64,000 nucleotides of DNA from Nocardiopsis flavescens. GTDB lineage: Bacteria; Actinomycetota; Actinomycetes; Streptosporangiales; Streptosporangiaceae. A program made the translations under genes and the position numbers. The notes beneath the pieces were generated by a model, which had not been told where the DNA came from, made no database searches, and saw only the letters and a list, made by a program, of their open reading frames with translations. Below, piece after piece: positions 14,883 through 23,800 of this stretch (positions are counted from its first letter, which is position 1; the number at the start of each line of letters is the position of its first letter). The DNA is taken from NCBI RefSeq assembly GCF_900141985.1, contig NZ_FQZK01000015.1, forward strand, positions 62,001 through 126,000, in the 5' to 3' direction.

Positions 14883-15632
14883 TCAGCGGACGAGTATCAG
14901 CCCGCAACTGTAGGCGCGGGCGTGGCCGACGCCCTGGCCGAGTGCCGCGACGAACGTCTCGGGATCGGTGACCGTCAGGGTTCCGTGGATCTCGGCCCGG
15001 GCGATACGCAGATTCTTGCGCGTCATGGGGCTGGAAACCCGCGGAAGCATGCGCACGGCCAGCCTCTCGGCATCCGTGTCGGCCCCGATGCGGGTGACGC
15101 CGTCGGGGGCGACGGCGGGCTCACCGAGTGCTTGCAGGCGGCGCACGAACCACTTCTTCACGTACTCGGGGCGGGTGTGCGGAACACGGGTTCCGCGTGT
15201 GTTCGGTGACGATCCCGCAGGCGGGGGAACACTGCGGACGGGGTTGACGACCGCGCGGAAATCGACACGGTCACCGATACGGAAGGTCCGGTCGACCGTG
15301 AGGGTCTCGGGTGTCCGCGCCAGCGCCGCACGCGGGATGCGGCTCCAGTCGGCGGGGACGGACGCCTGGACCACCAGGTTGAGCCGCGCCTTCTCCAGGT
15401 CGATCGTCCAGGTCGACAGGACGCCCATCCGGGAACGGGGGCCGGGGCTTCCGTCGTCCAGCCAACCGAGGAAACCGCTCATGACGGTCCGGTGCATGTC
15501 CTGGGCGTCGATGAGCGACTTGCCGGTGAAGGGGTGCCGGGCGTCCAGGGAGAGAAGCGACTGCGAGGTGACGAACCTGCCGGCCCCGGCCGGGTCCGAC
15601 AGAGAGTGCGGTGTGGCGGCTGTCGTGTTCAC
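14883..15632 (-). CDS. cas6e: Cas6e (Cse3) CRISPR RNA endonuclease
   Basis: The 249-residue protein cuts the CRISPR transcript inside each repeat and stays on the crRNA 3' hairpin. An N-terminal RRM-like part holds LIDAQDMHRTVMSGF with His47 as the expected catalytic residue. The C-terminus has the glycine-rich GHARAYSCGLILVR loop of Cas6e. The GTG start is in a GTGA overlap with the cas5e stop. It is the last gene of the Cascade operon. The active-site residue is kept, which argues that crRNA processing is still selected. Confidence 0.88.
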   Translation of the reverse strand: MNTTAATPHSLSDPAGAGRFVTSQSLLSLDARHPFTGKSLIDAQDMHRTVMSGFLGWLDDGSPGPRSRMGVLSTWTIDLEKARLNLVVQASVPADWSRIPRAALARTPETLTVDRTFRIGDRVDFRAVVNPVRSVPPPAGSSPNTRGTRVPHTRPEYVKKWFVRRLQALGEPAVAPDGVTRIGADTDAERLAVRMLPRVSSPMTRKNLRIARAEIHGTLTVTDPETFVAALGQGVGHARAYSCGLILVR

Positions 15633-16501
15633 AGGATGATGTCCCATCCACGGGCGTGCGGGGCGATGGTGACGCGGTGGCGGACCTCGGAGCGCTGGCT
15701 GTACTCGCCCCCGTCGGCGCCGAACCGCACGGGCTGGTCGGGCAGGGAACCGACACCGGGCAGCGGGCGGTGGCTCTCGATCCAGGCGGACGGCCGCGGG
15801 TCGGCCACCGGGACGGTCTGTCCCTCCCTGCCGAAGTCGGCGTCCGGGAGAAGGGCGTTCGTCTCGAACGCCTGCATGAGGGTTCCCGGTACGAGGCGCA
15901 GGGCCAGGTCTCCGGAGGGCGGGCAGGCCTTCCGGCCCAGCCAGAGCAGGCGCCTGGGGTGTTCCAGCGCATGGGCGATCTGCACCAGGAACGCGGCGTC
16001 CGGGTATTCCAGCCCGACGAGGAAGGCGGCGTCGGACAGGTACCAGCGCTCGGTGATCAGGGAGTGCCGGCGTACCTCGCCGGAGACCAGGGCCCCCGAG
16101 ACAGGGTCGGCGGCCACGTACTTCGGCGAGCCGTACCAGCCCTTCAGCTCCGCGCGGCCGAACGGGACCGGAGTCCGGCCCTCCGCGGCGTCCGCCGTCG
16201 CCTTCGCGGCCCGCTGGTGGTCGACGACGAGATCGCGGGGGCGGAGCGGATAGGTCCCCCCGCCCACCGTGTGGTAGTCGCGCACCGGCGTTCCGGGGCG
16301 GTCGGCCCGGACGCCGAAGCGCACGTCGGCGAGTTCTCCGAGGGGTTCCTCCCGGTCGAGGCCGAGCGCCGCGGCGCACAGGCCGACCACCCCGGACTTC
16401 GTGGGGCGGCGGTGGGTGTCCCGGCGGTTGAACCTGCCCTTGAGGCCCCAGGACTGGAGGGGGCCCGCCAGCCGGACGAGCAGGACGTGCAGGTCGCTCA
16501 C
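15629..16501 (-). CDS. cas5e: Cas5e, Cascade subunit
   Basis: A 290-residue RAMP protein that caps the 5' handle of the crRNA in Cascade. The start VLLVRLAGPLQSWG and RDTHRRPTKSGVVGLCAAAL are classic Cas5e motifs. The length is a little over the usual 220-250. The GTG start is in a GTGA overlap with the cas7e stop, and the stop overlaps cas6e the same way, so subunit ratios are probably set by coupling. Confidence 0.9.
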   Translation of the reverse strand: MSDLHVLLVRLAGPLQSWGLKGRFNRRDTHRRPTKSGVVGLCAAALGLDREEPLGELADVRFGVRADRPGTPVRDYHTVGGGTYPLRPRDLVVDHQRAAKATADAAEGRTPVPFGRAELKGWYGSPKYVAADPVSGALVSGEVRRHSLITERWYLSDAAFLVGLEYPDAAFLVQIAHALEHPRRLLWLGRKACPPSGDLALRLVPGTLMQAFETNALLPDADFGREGQTVPVADPRPSAWIESHRPLPGVGSLPDQPVRFGADGGEYSQRSEVRHRVTIAPHARGWDIIL

Positions 16502-17832
16502 GGGGTGAGCTCCTCGGCCCGCTCCACCACCGCCACCGACTCCGGCAGGTCCAGCTCCCCCAGGAGCGCGTCGATCTCCGGGTCGTAAGTGAGCAGTCGC
16601 GCGGCCCGCAGGTCCTCGCGGCGCCGGCTGACGAAGGAGTGGTGGCGCAGCAGCCTGCGCACGGCGGCCGGGCCCGCCGGGCCCTCGCCCCCGGTCGGCA
16701 CCGGGCCCTCGTCCACCGGTTTCTGGAAGGCGGCAGCGTAGTTGTACGGGCGCTCCCCCTCGAAGGCGAGAACGAGCGCGGGCAGCGACCCGGTGGAGGC
16801 GGTGGAGTTCTTCTTCGCCTCCGGGAAGGCCTCGACGAAGGCGTTCACGAACTCCTTCTCCGCCTCGGATGCGGCCTTCTCCGCCTCGGCCTCGTCCATA
16901 CCGGCCACCCGCAGGTTGACGCGGAGCTGGTGGCGGTCCAGGACGGTGTGCCGGTAGAAGGTGCCGGAGATCAGGGACTGGTACCCGGTCATCCCCGCAC
17001 CCGCGTCGTCGGCGGCGTCGAGGAAGTCCAGGGCGTTGCGCTTGCGGTCGAGCTTCGCGTCGTCGGCCGCCGCGTAGAAGTCCTCGATCTGCTCCGACTC
17101 GTGCACGCTGAAGGCGTGCCCGGTCTGGACGGCGCCGTCGACGTTCGGGGAGTCGGGGATCTCGGCGAGGAACCGGCCGTAGAGGGCGATGTCCACGGCG
17201 TCGCGGGGCGCGATGGCCAGCAGAACGGCGTCACGGGTGGCCTTGGACAGCGGAGGCAGTTTGTCGTCCTCCGCCTGCTCCCCGTCCGCCTGCGGCTCGG
17301 ACTTGCGGGCGGCCTTGCCACGGCTCTTTTTCTCCGCCGCACGCACCTGCGCCGCCAGGTAGGCGTCGCACCATTCGGTGAGTTCTTCCGCCCGGCCCGC
17401 GACGTGTTCCGCGATCCGCGCGGCGGCGTCGGACGGCGCGAAGACCAGCACCCTGGTCAGATTGGCCACCGTCGTCTTGCTGGGGTCACCGAACTTGAGA
17501 CCGCTGGCCTCCAGCACCGCACGGGCCGTGACCAGTGCCTTCTCCTTGTCCCAGCCGTAGGAGGACTCCAGCTCGCGGCCGGTGAGCAGCGCCCACTCCC
17601 GGGTGCGGACACCCATGCTCCGCCCCTTGAGCGCGCCTCGCCCGGCGTTGGCGCGGTCGCGCGCGTAGATCCGCTCGGCGCGCCGGCGGGCCTGGCTCGT
17701 GATCATGTGCCGCTCGACTCCGCCGAACACGAGGGTCTTGGGCTGGGCGTTCTCGTCGCGCACCGGCAGCACCGCCGCCAGGGTCTCGATGAGGTGGAGG
17801 GAGAGGAACTGGCTCCGGGGGGGCTCGGTCAT
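16498..17832 (-). CDS. cas7e: Cas7e (Cse4), Cascade backbone
   Basis: A 444-residue protein forming the helical backbone along the crRNA spacer. Typical N-terminal motifs are present: FLSLHLIETLAAVLPVR, then KTLVFGGVERHMITSQ, and GTFYRHTVLD later. A charged insertion (about residues 175-205, rich in K and E) makes it longer than the roughly 360-residue norm. The start is the ATG in an ATGA overlap with the cse2 stop; an upstream extension has no ribosome site. Confidence 0.9.
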   Translation of the reverse strand: MTEPPRSQFLSLHLIETLAAVLPVRDENAQPKTLVFGGVERHMITSQARRRAERIYARDRANAGRGALKGRSMGVRTREWALLTGRELESSYGWDKEKALVTARAVLEASGLKFGDPSKTTVANLTRVLVFAPSDAAARIAEHVAGRAEELTEWCDAYLAAQVRAAEKKSRGKAARKSEPQADGEQAEDDKLPPLSKATRDAVLLAIAPRDAVDIALYGRFLAEIPDSPNVDGAVQTGHAFSVHESEQIEDFYAAADDAKLDRKRNALDFLDAADDAGAGMTGYQSLISGTFYRHTVLDRHQLRVNLRVAGMDEAEAEKAASEAEKEFVNAFVEAFPEAKKNSTASTGSLPALVLAFEGERPYNYAAAFQKPVDEGPVPTGGEGPAGPAAVRRLLRHHSFVSRRREDLRAARLLTYDPEIDALLGELDLPESVAVVERAEELTP

Positions 17833-18407
17833 GGGGTGCTGGCCTTCCGCGTCGTCGGCTTGTTCGGGGTTTTCCGGGCGGGTCCCGGTGGGAGGTGGAA
17901 GTCGACCGACCACCGGTAGGCGACCCGCGCCTTGCGGTCGTTCCACTTGATGAGGTCCTCGGTCAGCCCGGTCCAGGAGGGAGGGGGTTGTTCGCAGGAC
18001 CGGAGCCGGGTGACCGCGTGCTGGAGGTGTCGCCAGGGGATGCGCCGACTGGCGACGACGCGGCCCACCAGGCGCAGGGCGCCCGGGTTGTCGGGCCCTC
18101 GGCTTGTCGTGTGACCGATCTGGCGGGCCGCGGCCCCGAGGCTGCCGTAACCGTACGAGGGCACGGACCGCCCCTGGTGGAAGACCGCGAAGAGGAAGGC
18201 CATGCGCTCGAACAGGTCGCGGTGGTGGTCACCGCCGTACCAGCCCGCGCGGATATGCGCGTTGGTACGGACCCCGGCACGGCGCAACTCGGCGAGGGCC
18301 CCTGTGTCGCGCTGGTGCACCAGGGTGGTGAGCCAGGCGGTGAGGGCCGCGCTGTCGTGCGGGAACGGGTTCGGCCCCGTTCCGGGTGACGGGTCGTGCT
18401 CAGTCAC
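17829..18407 (-). CDS. cse2: Cse2 (CasB), Cascade small subunit
   Basis: A 192-residue, helical, basic protein that stabilises the opened target DNA in type I-E Cascade. It has the family pattern: AALTAWLTTLVHQRDTGALA near the start, a central MAFLFAVFHQG, and basic helices ending in KARVAYRWSVDFHLP. The GTG start overlaps the cas8e stop by eight bases. Gene order and overlaps are normal for subtype I-E. Confidence 0.87.
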   Translation of the reverse strand: MTEHDPSPGTGPNPFPHDSAALTAWLTTLVHQRDTGALAELRRAGVRTNAHIRAGWYGGDHHRDLFERMAFLFAVFHQGRSVPSYGYGSLGAAARQIGHTTSRGPDNPGALRLVGRVVASRRIPWRHLQHAVTRLRSCEQPPPSWTGLTEDLIKWNDRKARVAYRWSVDFHLPPGPARKTPNKPTTRKASTP

Positions 18408-20049
18408 CTTCGGTCTCCCCTCGGAGTTCGGCCGGGGCCCGGGAACCGGTCAAGGCGTCCTCGAAAAGCCGCACGGCCCGGGCCCGCGCCTTGTGGTTGA
18501 TGTCGCTCGGAGGCAGTGCGTCGAGTTTCTGGAGCAGCTGGGTGCGGGCCGTCGCCATCAGCCCCGCCGCGTACGCGATCAACGGCTCGGAGGTGGGATC
18601 GTCGTCCTCTGGCCCGCGCCTGACCACCTCGTCCAGGAGTCCATGGAAGGGCTCCTCGGCCGAGGGCCAGAAGGACGACCGGGCGTCGAGCCGGGCCACC
18701 TGTCCGGCCTCGTCGGCGGCACGCATGGCCGGGAAGGCCGTCTCGGCCGCCCTGATGGCCGCCTTCTTCAGCGTCGAAGCGATGTACTCGGCGATGTCCG
18801 ATCCCCGCCGGGAAGCCCGGTAGAGGTGGGTGACCATGCCCGGGGCGTAGGGGTAGGCGCCGTCCACCCAGGAGAGCGGGCGGGACTGGTTGGTGAGCAG
18901 GCCGACAGCCCAGATCTGGTAGGGCGCCCCGGTGCCCTCGCGTTCATACCGGAGCGACCGGAGCCGCGCGTACATGCCGCTCGGCGCGTCCCTGACCGCG
19001 CTGTACAGGGCATGGGCATCCTGCCAGAGGTTCCTGGTGGGCGAAGGCCACAGCGGCTTGCGCAGACCGCCCGCCGTCTCGCTGAAGACGGCGTCCTGGA
19101 GGTGGAGTTCCGGGTCGAGATCCAGGACCTCCCCGGCCCCGATCAGGACGCGGTCGACCATGACCTGTCCCTGGGCCCCGCGTACCCCGCCCAGCAGCAC
19201 CGACCGTCCGAGTGAGCTGTGCAGGTCCGCCGGGCTACAGGGCCTGCGGGGTTTGGCCGGCCCGGTGAACGTGCGGCGCTCCCCATCGGTGGTCCAGGAC
19301 GTGTTGAACGTGTCCGGCGGGCCGTACGGGGGATGGAGGTTCAAGCGCAGTGTCTCACCGAGGGTCTGGCCCAGGGCGACGACACGGATCCTTCCGGTGA
19401 GCCGCCCCGCCGCGAGGTTGGTGACCTTGGGGCCGAGGCGCTTTCCCGACATACGGGCCCGCCCGTAGGGGCCGTAGACGTGCTGTGTGAGCGTGGCACG
19501 GAAGGCGGCCGAGGCGGGAAGCGGGTTGTCACGGGCCAGGTGGTGGTGGTCGAAGTGCTGGTTGTAGTCGCCGGAGTGCTCGATGACCAGTTGGGCCGTC
19601 CCCGTGGCGCTTTCCGCGAAGTCCCCGGCCAGCTGGGCGTTCTGGGCCAGCGGCTGCGTGGGATGGAGCAAATCCCAGAACTCGTCCGGCTGGTCGCGCA
19701 GCCAGTCGGCGGCCGAAGCGAGGGGGTGCCTGTCAGCGATCCAGTCCTGCCACTCCCGGTCGGAGGACGGGCAGGTGCCGGACGCGAAGCAGATGGCCAG
19801 CAGGTACTCGATGACGGCGACGTTCTCCCCGGGGGAAACACAGTCGAGGAACGCCAGTTCGTCGGCCCACATGAGAAGAGCACGCAGGGAGTGGTGTGCC
19901 GTCGCACCGTCGAGGGCGACGGCGGGCACGCAGGGCTGGTGACGGGGGTCCCAGCTGAGGGGTTCGTCCGAGAACGTGTGCGTGGGGGACGCCGGAGGGA
20001 TCTCTGACAATGATTCGCTACCGCTCTCTCGAAGACCGATGACAGGCAC
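18400..20049 (-). CDS. cas8e: Cas8e (Cse1), Cascade large subunit
   Basis: A 549-residue large subunit of type I-E Cascade, the protein that reads the PAM and normally recruits Cas3. The motifs are those of Cse1: SWDPRHQPCVPAVALDG at the start, WADELAFLDCVSPGENVAV, DEFWDLLHPTQPLAQNA, and a helical C-terminal domain. I place the start at the GTG at 20049, because GGAGG lies ten bases before it; an earlier GTG at 20085 has no ribosome site. No cas3 precedes it, the usual place for that gene in I-E loci. Residues that contact Cas3 cannot be judged by eye. Confidence 0.87.
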   Translation of the reverse strand: MPVIGLRESGSESLSEIPPASPTHTFSDEPLSWDPRHQPCVPAVALDGATAHHSLRALLMWADELAFLDCVSPGENVAVIEYLLAICFASGTCPSSDREWQDWIADRHPLASAADWLRDQPDEFWDLLHPTQPLAQNAQLAGDFAESATGTAQLVIEHSGDYNQHFDHHHLARDNPLPASAAFRATLTQHVYGPYGRARMSGKRLGPKVTNLAAGRLTGRIRVVALGQTLGETLRLNLHPPYGPPDTFNTSWTTDGERRTFTGPAKPRRPCSPADLHSSLGRSVLLGGVRGAQGQVMVDRVLIGAGEVLDLDPELHLQDAVFSETAGGLRKPLWPSPTRNLWQDAHALYSAVRDAPSGMYARLRSLRYEREGTGAPYQIWAVGLLTNQSRPLSWVDGAYPYAPGMVTHLYRASRRGSDIAEYIASTLKKAAIRAAETAFPAMRAADEAGQVARLDARSSFWPSAEEPFHGLLDEVVRRGPEDDDPTSEPLIAYAAGLMATARTQLLQKLDALPPSDINHKARARAVRLFEDALTGSRAPAELRGETEGD

Positions 20050-20534
20050 GGCGACCGGGCCTCCATGTGCTCGATGACCGAACACATGAAGCGTTTGTCG
20101 CCGACCGGAAACCGACCTCTTTTTCCAGGGGCATCAGAACACCCCCGCATCCGCGGGGAGGAAATCAACACGAGATCGTGAAGCTGTCGAGGGGCCACTC
20201 CCGCCTCCCGCGGGACTCCGTCGCCCTGCCCCACCCCCATCACGCGAATATCGGACATACAATGCGAAATCACTGGGATGGGCCGCTTTGGCCCGCAATC
20301 CATCGACAGCCCCTCCGCTGTACAGGGCTCCGCCGGCATGCCACAGGGACTCGCGCACCGCCTCGCCCCGCCAAAGCGGAACGAGGCGGTTCATGACGAC
20401 GCACACCTTTTTATCGCACCAAGTCGCCATCGCGCAGGCATTCAGGAAAATCTTCCGCAACCTATAAACCTCACGGGAACGTGAAGAAGTCGAGTTGCCG
20501 AAGATCCACGATCACACCGGCGCCACCCTTGTCG
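20050..20534. other. Spacer upstream of the Cascade operon
   Basis: About 485 bases, somewhat AT-richer than the genome. It contains the lone repeat at 20138 and a weaker dyad TCCCGC...GCGGGA at 20199-20215, 56 bases away. No repeated array with 61-base spacing follows. I see no convincing gene. It must hold the cas operon promoter and perhaps a crRNA leader. Confidence 0.5.
20138..20166 (+). CRISPR. Single type I-E-like CRISPR repeat
   Basis: AACAC-CCCCGCATCCGCGGGG-AGGAAATC has the 5-16-8 layout of the I-E repeat (compare the E. coli form GAGTT-CCCCGCGCCAGCGGGG-ATAAACCG). A 6-bp stem and a tetraloop suit Cas6e. Only this one clear copy is present, 89 bases upstream of cas8e. It may be a minimal or relict array, or a solo repeat making a guide or regulatory RNA. 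Confidence 0.45.
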
Positions 20535-20708
20535 CTACCTCTTGCGCACCAGGATGGTCAGGGTCGACCGGGCGTCCCTGCGCTGCTCCGCAGTGGGGGC
20601 GAAGACGGACACCAATGCAGCAACAGACCGAACCACTACATAGATCACACTGGCGACCAGTCCACCCACAATCGTGGCGTCGACGAGGATCTGCGAGACA
20701 TCAAACAC
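20535..20708 (-). CDS. 57-residue membrane protein beside the STAND gene
   Basis: The frame reads MFDVSQILVDATIVGGLVAS then VIYVVVRSVAALVSVFAPTA and ends in a basic tail (EQRRDARSTL, TILVRKR). There is one long or two short membrane spans from about residue 8 to 37. Start GTG at 20708, with AAGGGG close upstream. Codon third positions and the amphipathic, basic tail look coding. It lies between the lone repeat and the divergent STAND NTPase. Small membrane proteins next to sensor NTPases in defence loci can be membrane-permeabilising effectors; that role here is inference. No family recognised. Confidence 0.55.
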   Translation of the reverse strand: MFDVSQILVDATIVGGLVASVIYVVVRSVAALVSVFAPTAEQRRDARSTLTILVRKR

Positions 20709-20891
20709 AACCCACCCCTTTATTAGAATCCAATTCCCGACCGCTTCGGCCTTGACTCAATAATCCTGGAAAGCCAGGGCGCCCCGCCACTCACTCCGAC
20801 CATCAGCACACGATTTGCGCAGGTCAAAGGGGTGAAATTAATTTCAGGACCGCAGTTTTTCTCCCACTGCCAACAAGAGAGGAAAAAGCAG

Positions 20892-23800
20892 GTGAGCGCT
20901 TCATCTGGGGACGCACGAGATAAACTGAAAGTCATGCTCGGGAAGGCGAAAAGTGACGCTAAGCTAGACCCGGGTCAAGTGAAGTCGCTGGGAGTCGCCA
21001 GGACCACCTGGCAGAAGTGGCTGGACGGATCGGTCCCGGACCAGACCGAGAAGTTCCTCTCCGTGGTGCGACGGCTTGAGCAGGTCATCGGCCACCCCGT
21101 GTACCCGGAAGCCCTGTGGCGTGAGACCCTGCGCGCGGCTCAGGAGGAGAGGGCCCAAGAGGCCAACGCCGGTCGACGGCATTCCGCTCTGGCTCGCACG
21201 AAGGCGGAGGCGGAGAAGAAGGCGAAGGAGAAGGGCGGGCCCGGTTTCGTCAGCGACCACTCGACGACCCTCTGCCTGTCCGTGCCCGACACCGTCCGGG
21301 GACGCGAGAACGAACGCACGATCATGAACGCGTTCGTCAAGGCCAGCGGACCAGAGGCCCCGTCGTATCGCTGCTGGCAGGCCGAAGCGCCGGTGGGCAA
21401 GTCCGTGCTGTTGGCCGACTACATCCGGCGTTACCCTCCGCCCAAATGCGACATCCTCTCCTTCTTCGTCTCCCCGGCGGAAGGCACCGACACCCGGGCC
21501 TCGTTCGCGGAAGAACTGGCCGGTCAGATCCACAAACTCTTCGACAGGGAGAAGCGCGTCCCCCACAACGTCCGGGGCTGGCGGCAGCTCTTCGCCGAAG
21601 CCGCCCAGAAGAGCAAAGACCTCGGACGAAGGCTCGTGCTCATAGTCGACGGCCTTGACGACGACGTCGCCTGGTCGGGTCTGAAGGGCGAGGACGGTGC
21701 GCCGACGGCCGGGGCCCGAGAACCGGCCGAACACGAACTTGCCCCGGGGAGCATCGCCGCGCTTCTCCCGGCCGCCCCGCCGTCGGGTATGCGTGTCATC
21801 GTCTCCCTCCGTCGCTCGGTACGTCTTCCCGACGACATCCCTGAAAAGCGGCACCCGCTGCGCCAGGCCGAGAACTTCCACGAACTCCGGCCCGTCGCCG
21901 GGCTTGCCCCGGCGGAGCGGAGTCCGGCGCCACCCACCGACCCCCTGGGCCGCCCGGTGGCGGAACTGCTGGCCGTGGCGGGCGGCGGCCTGCGGGTGCA
22001 GGACCTGGCGGAGCTGACCGGACTTCCCGGGGAGCGGATCGACCGCCTGTTCGCCGGACCGGCCGGCCGTGCCGTCGTCCTCGACGACCCGGTCCGTCAG
22101 ACCTACGCACTGGCCGGGTCCGGTCTGGTCGACGCCGTCCGCGCGGGCCTGGGGGATGCCGGTGTCCTGCGGCGCACCGGTGAACTGCTGTCCTGGTCGC
22201 GGGCGTGGGGTGCACGGGGCTGGCCCGACGGGACCCCGCCGTTTCCTCTGAAACAGCAGCTGCGGCTGCTGACGGACGACGCCGAACGCACGGCGTACGC
22301 CCTCGACCTGCCCAGGCTGCGCAGGCTCTCCGCCACGTTCGGACCGGACGTCGCGCTCGGCCGGCTCACGGCCTTCGCGGACGAGGCTGGCCCCGACGGG
22401 ACCGCCGAGGGCCTGGCGAAACTCATCCCGCTCTCCGCCGTGCGGGCCCTGGTGCGACGGGAGTCCCGCGAGGTGCCGGACGGGTCCCCCGCCCTGTTCG
22501 TCAGGCTCGGTGTCGCGGAACGGGCCCGCGCCCTCGCCCGCTCCGCGCCGACACCGATCCTGCGGGCCGTCCATCTGGCCGAGGCAGCGGCGCAGATGGC
22601 GGACGCGGGGATCCCCGGCGTGGACGCCGTCGTCGGGGAGGCGGCCGAGTGGTTGGACGGGGACCGGGTGGACCGGGGGTCGCCGGGTGCGCACCGGGAG
22701 GCCGGACCCTACGAACGGCTCCTGGGGTCCGCGGCGACGCTCATGAAGCTGCACGACCGGGGCACCGCGCGTCCGCTGCTCCTGGCCGTGGCACACGATC
22801 CCGCAGCCGACTCGGCGCTTCTCGTCCGGGCGGCCGGGCTGCTGGCGGCTGACCGGGACCCCGCGACCGTGGAGGCGCTGTTCGGCCGGGCACAGACCCT
22901 GAGCATGGGGAATACGCGCGCCCAGGCCGCGGCTGTGGACCTGTGGGGTGCTCTGGCCCGCGCGGTCCCCGACCGGGGCCCCGAAGCCGGTGACCTCATC
23001 CAGGCCGTGTGCGAGGCGGTCGACCCCGCGGACGAGCTGGAGAAGGTCGATGTCCTCATCGCCGGAATATCGGCCCTCGCCAATCTGCCCGCCAAACGCA
23101 GCAGACAAGCGGTCAAGCTGAAGCACCGGGCGGAGGCCCGCATAGTCGAGGCGATCACGACCTTTGAGGAGCGCCCCGAGGAACTGTCGGAGGAGGACCG
23201 CGCCCATCTCCGCCGTGGGATGGGCGGGACGCTGGCCCGTTTCGCCCAGGCCGTCAGCGAAGCAGGGATCACGCGGGCCTCCCTCGACGACGCCGCGTCC
23301 CTGTGGGCCCCGTGGATCGACGGCGACCGGCGGGGTTCTCTGGGGGAGCCGCTGGCGGAGCGGGCTCAGGGGGTCGTCGAGTCGATCCAGGCGGGATGGG
23401 CCGAGTCGGATGCGCGGACCTCCACGCCGAAGAAAACGAAAAACCGGTCCGAGGATCGATCGGACCGGGACGAGCCCGCACACCTGAGCCTGCTCCGCGA
23501 GGCAGAGGAGCAGCAGGAGAAGGGCAACCTCTCACGCGGTCGCGAGCTTCTGGAGGAGTGCCTGCGGCGGCGTCCCGTCCCGGAGGCACCCCTGCCCGTC
23601 CCGGGGCCCTGGACGGTGGAACTGTGCCATGCCCTCGGGCTGGCGGGGGAGTTCCCGCCCGCGGAAGCCGTCGTAGCGGACCTGTCCGACACCGGGTCCC
23701 GGGCGCGTCACCTGGGCTCGCTCTCCCTCGGATGCTCCCTCGGCGGGTTCCGCGAGGCGGGTGCCCGTTACGCCCGGGAGGCGGCGGACCTGGTATCCGA

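Noticed and set aside
20199..20227. A second CRISPR repeat one unit from the first
   Set aside because: Only a weak dyad TCCCGC...GCGGGA at the wrong spacing (56, not 61) and poor flanking match; kept as a possible relic only.
20134..20460. 108-residue minus-strand frame upstream of cas8e
   Set aside because: It runs through the CRISPR-like repeat, has mixed codon third positions and no ribosome site.
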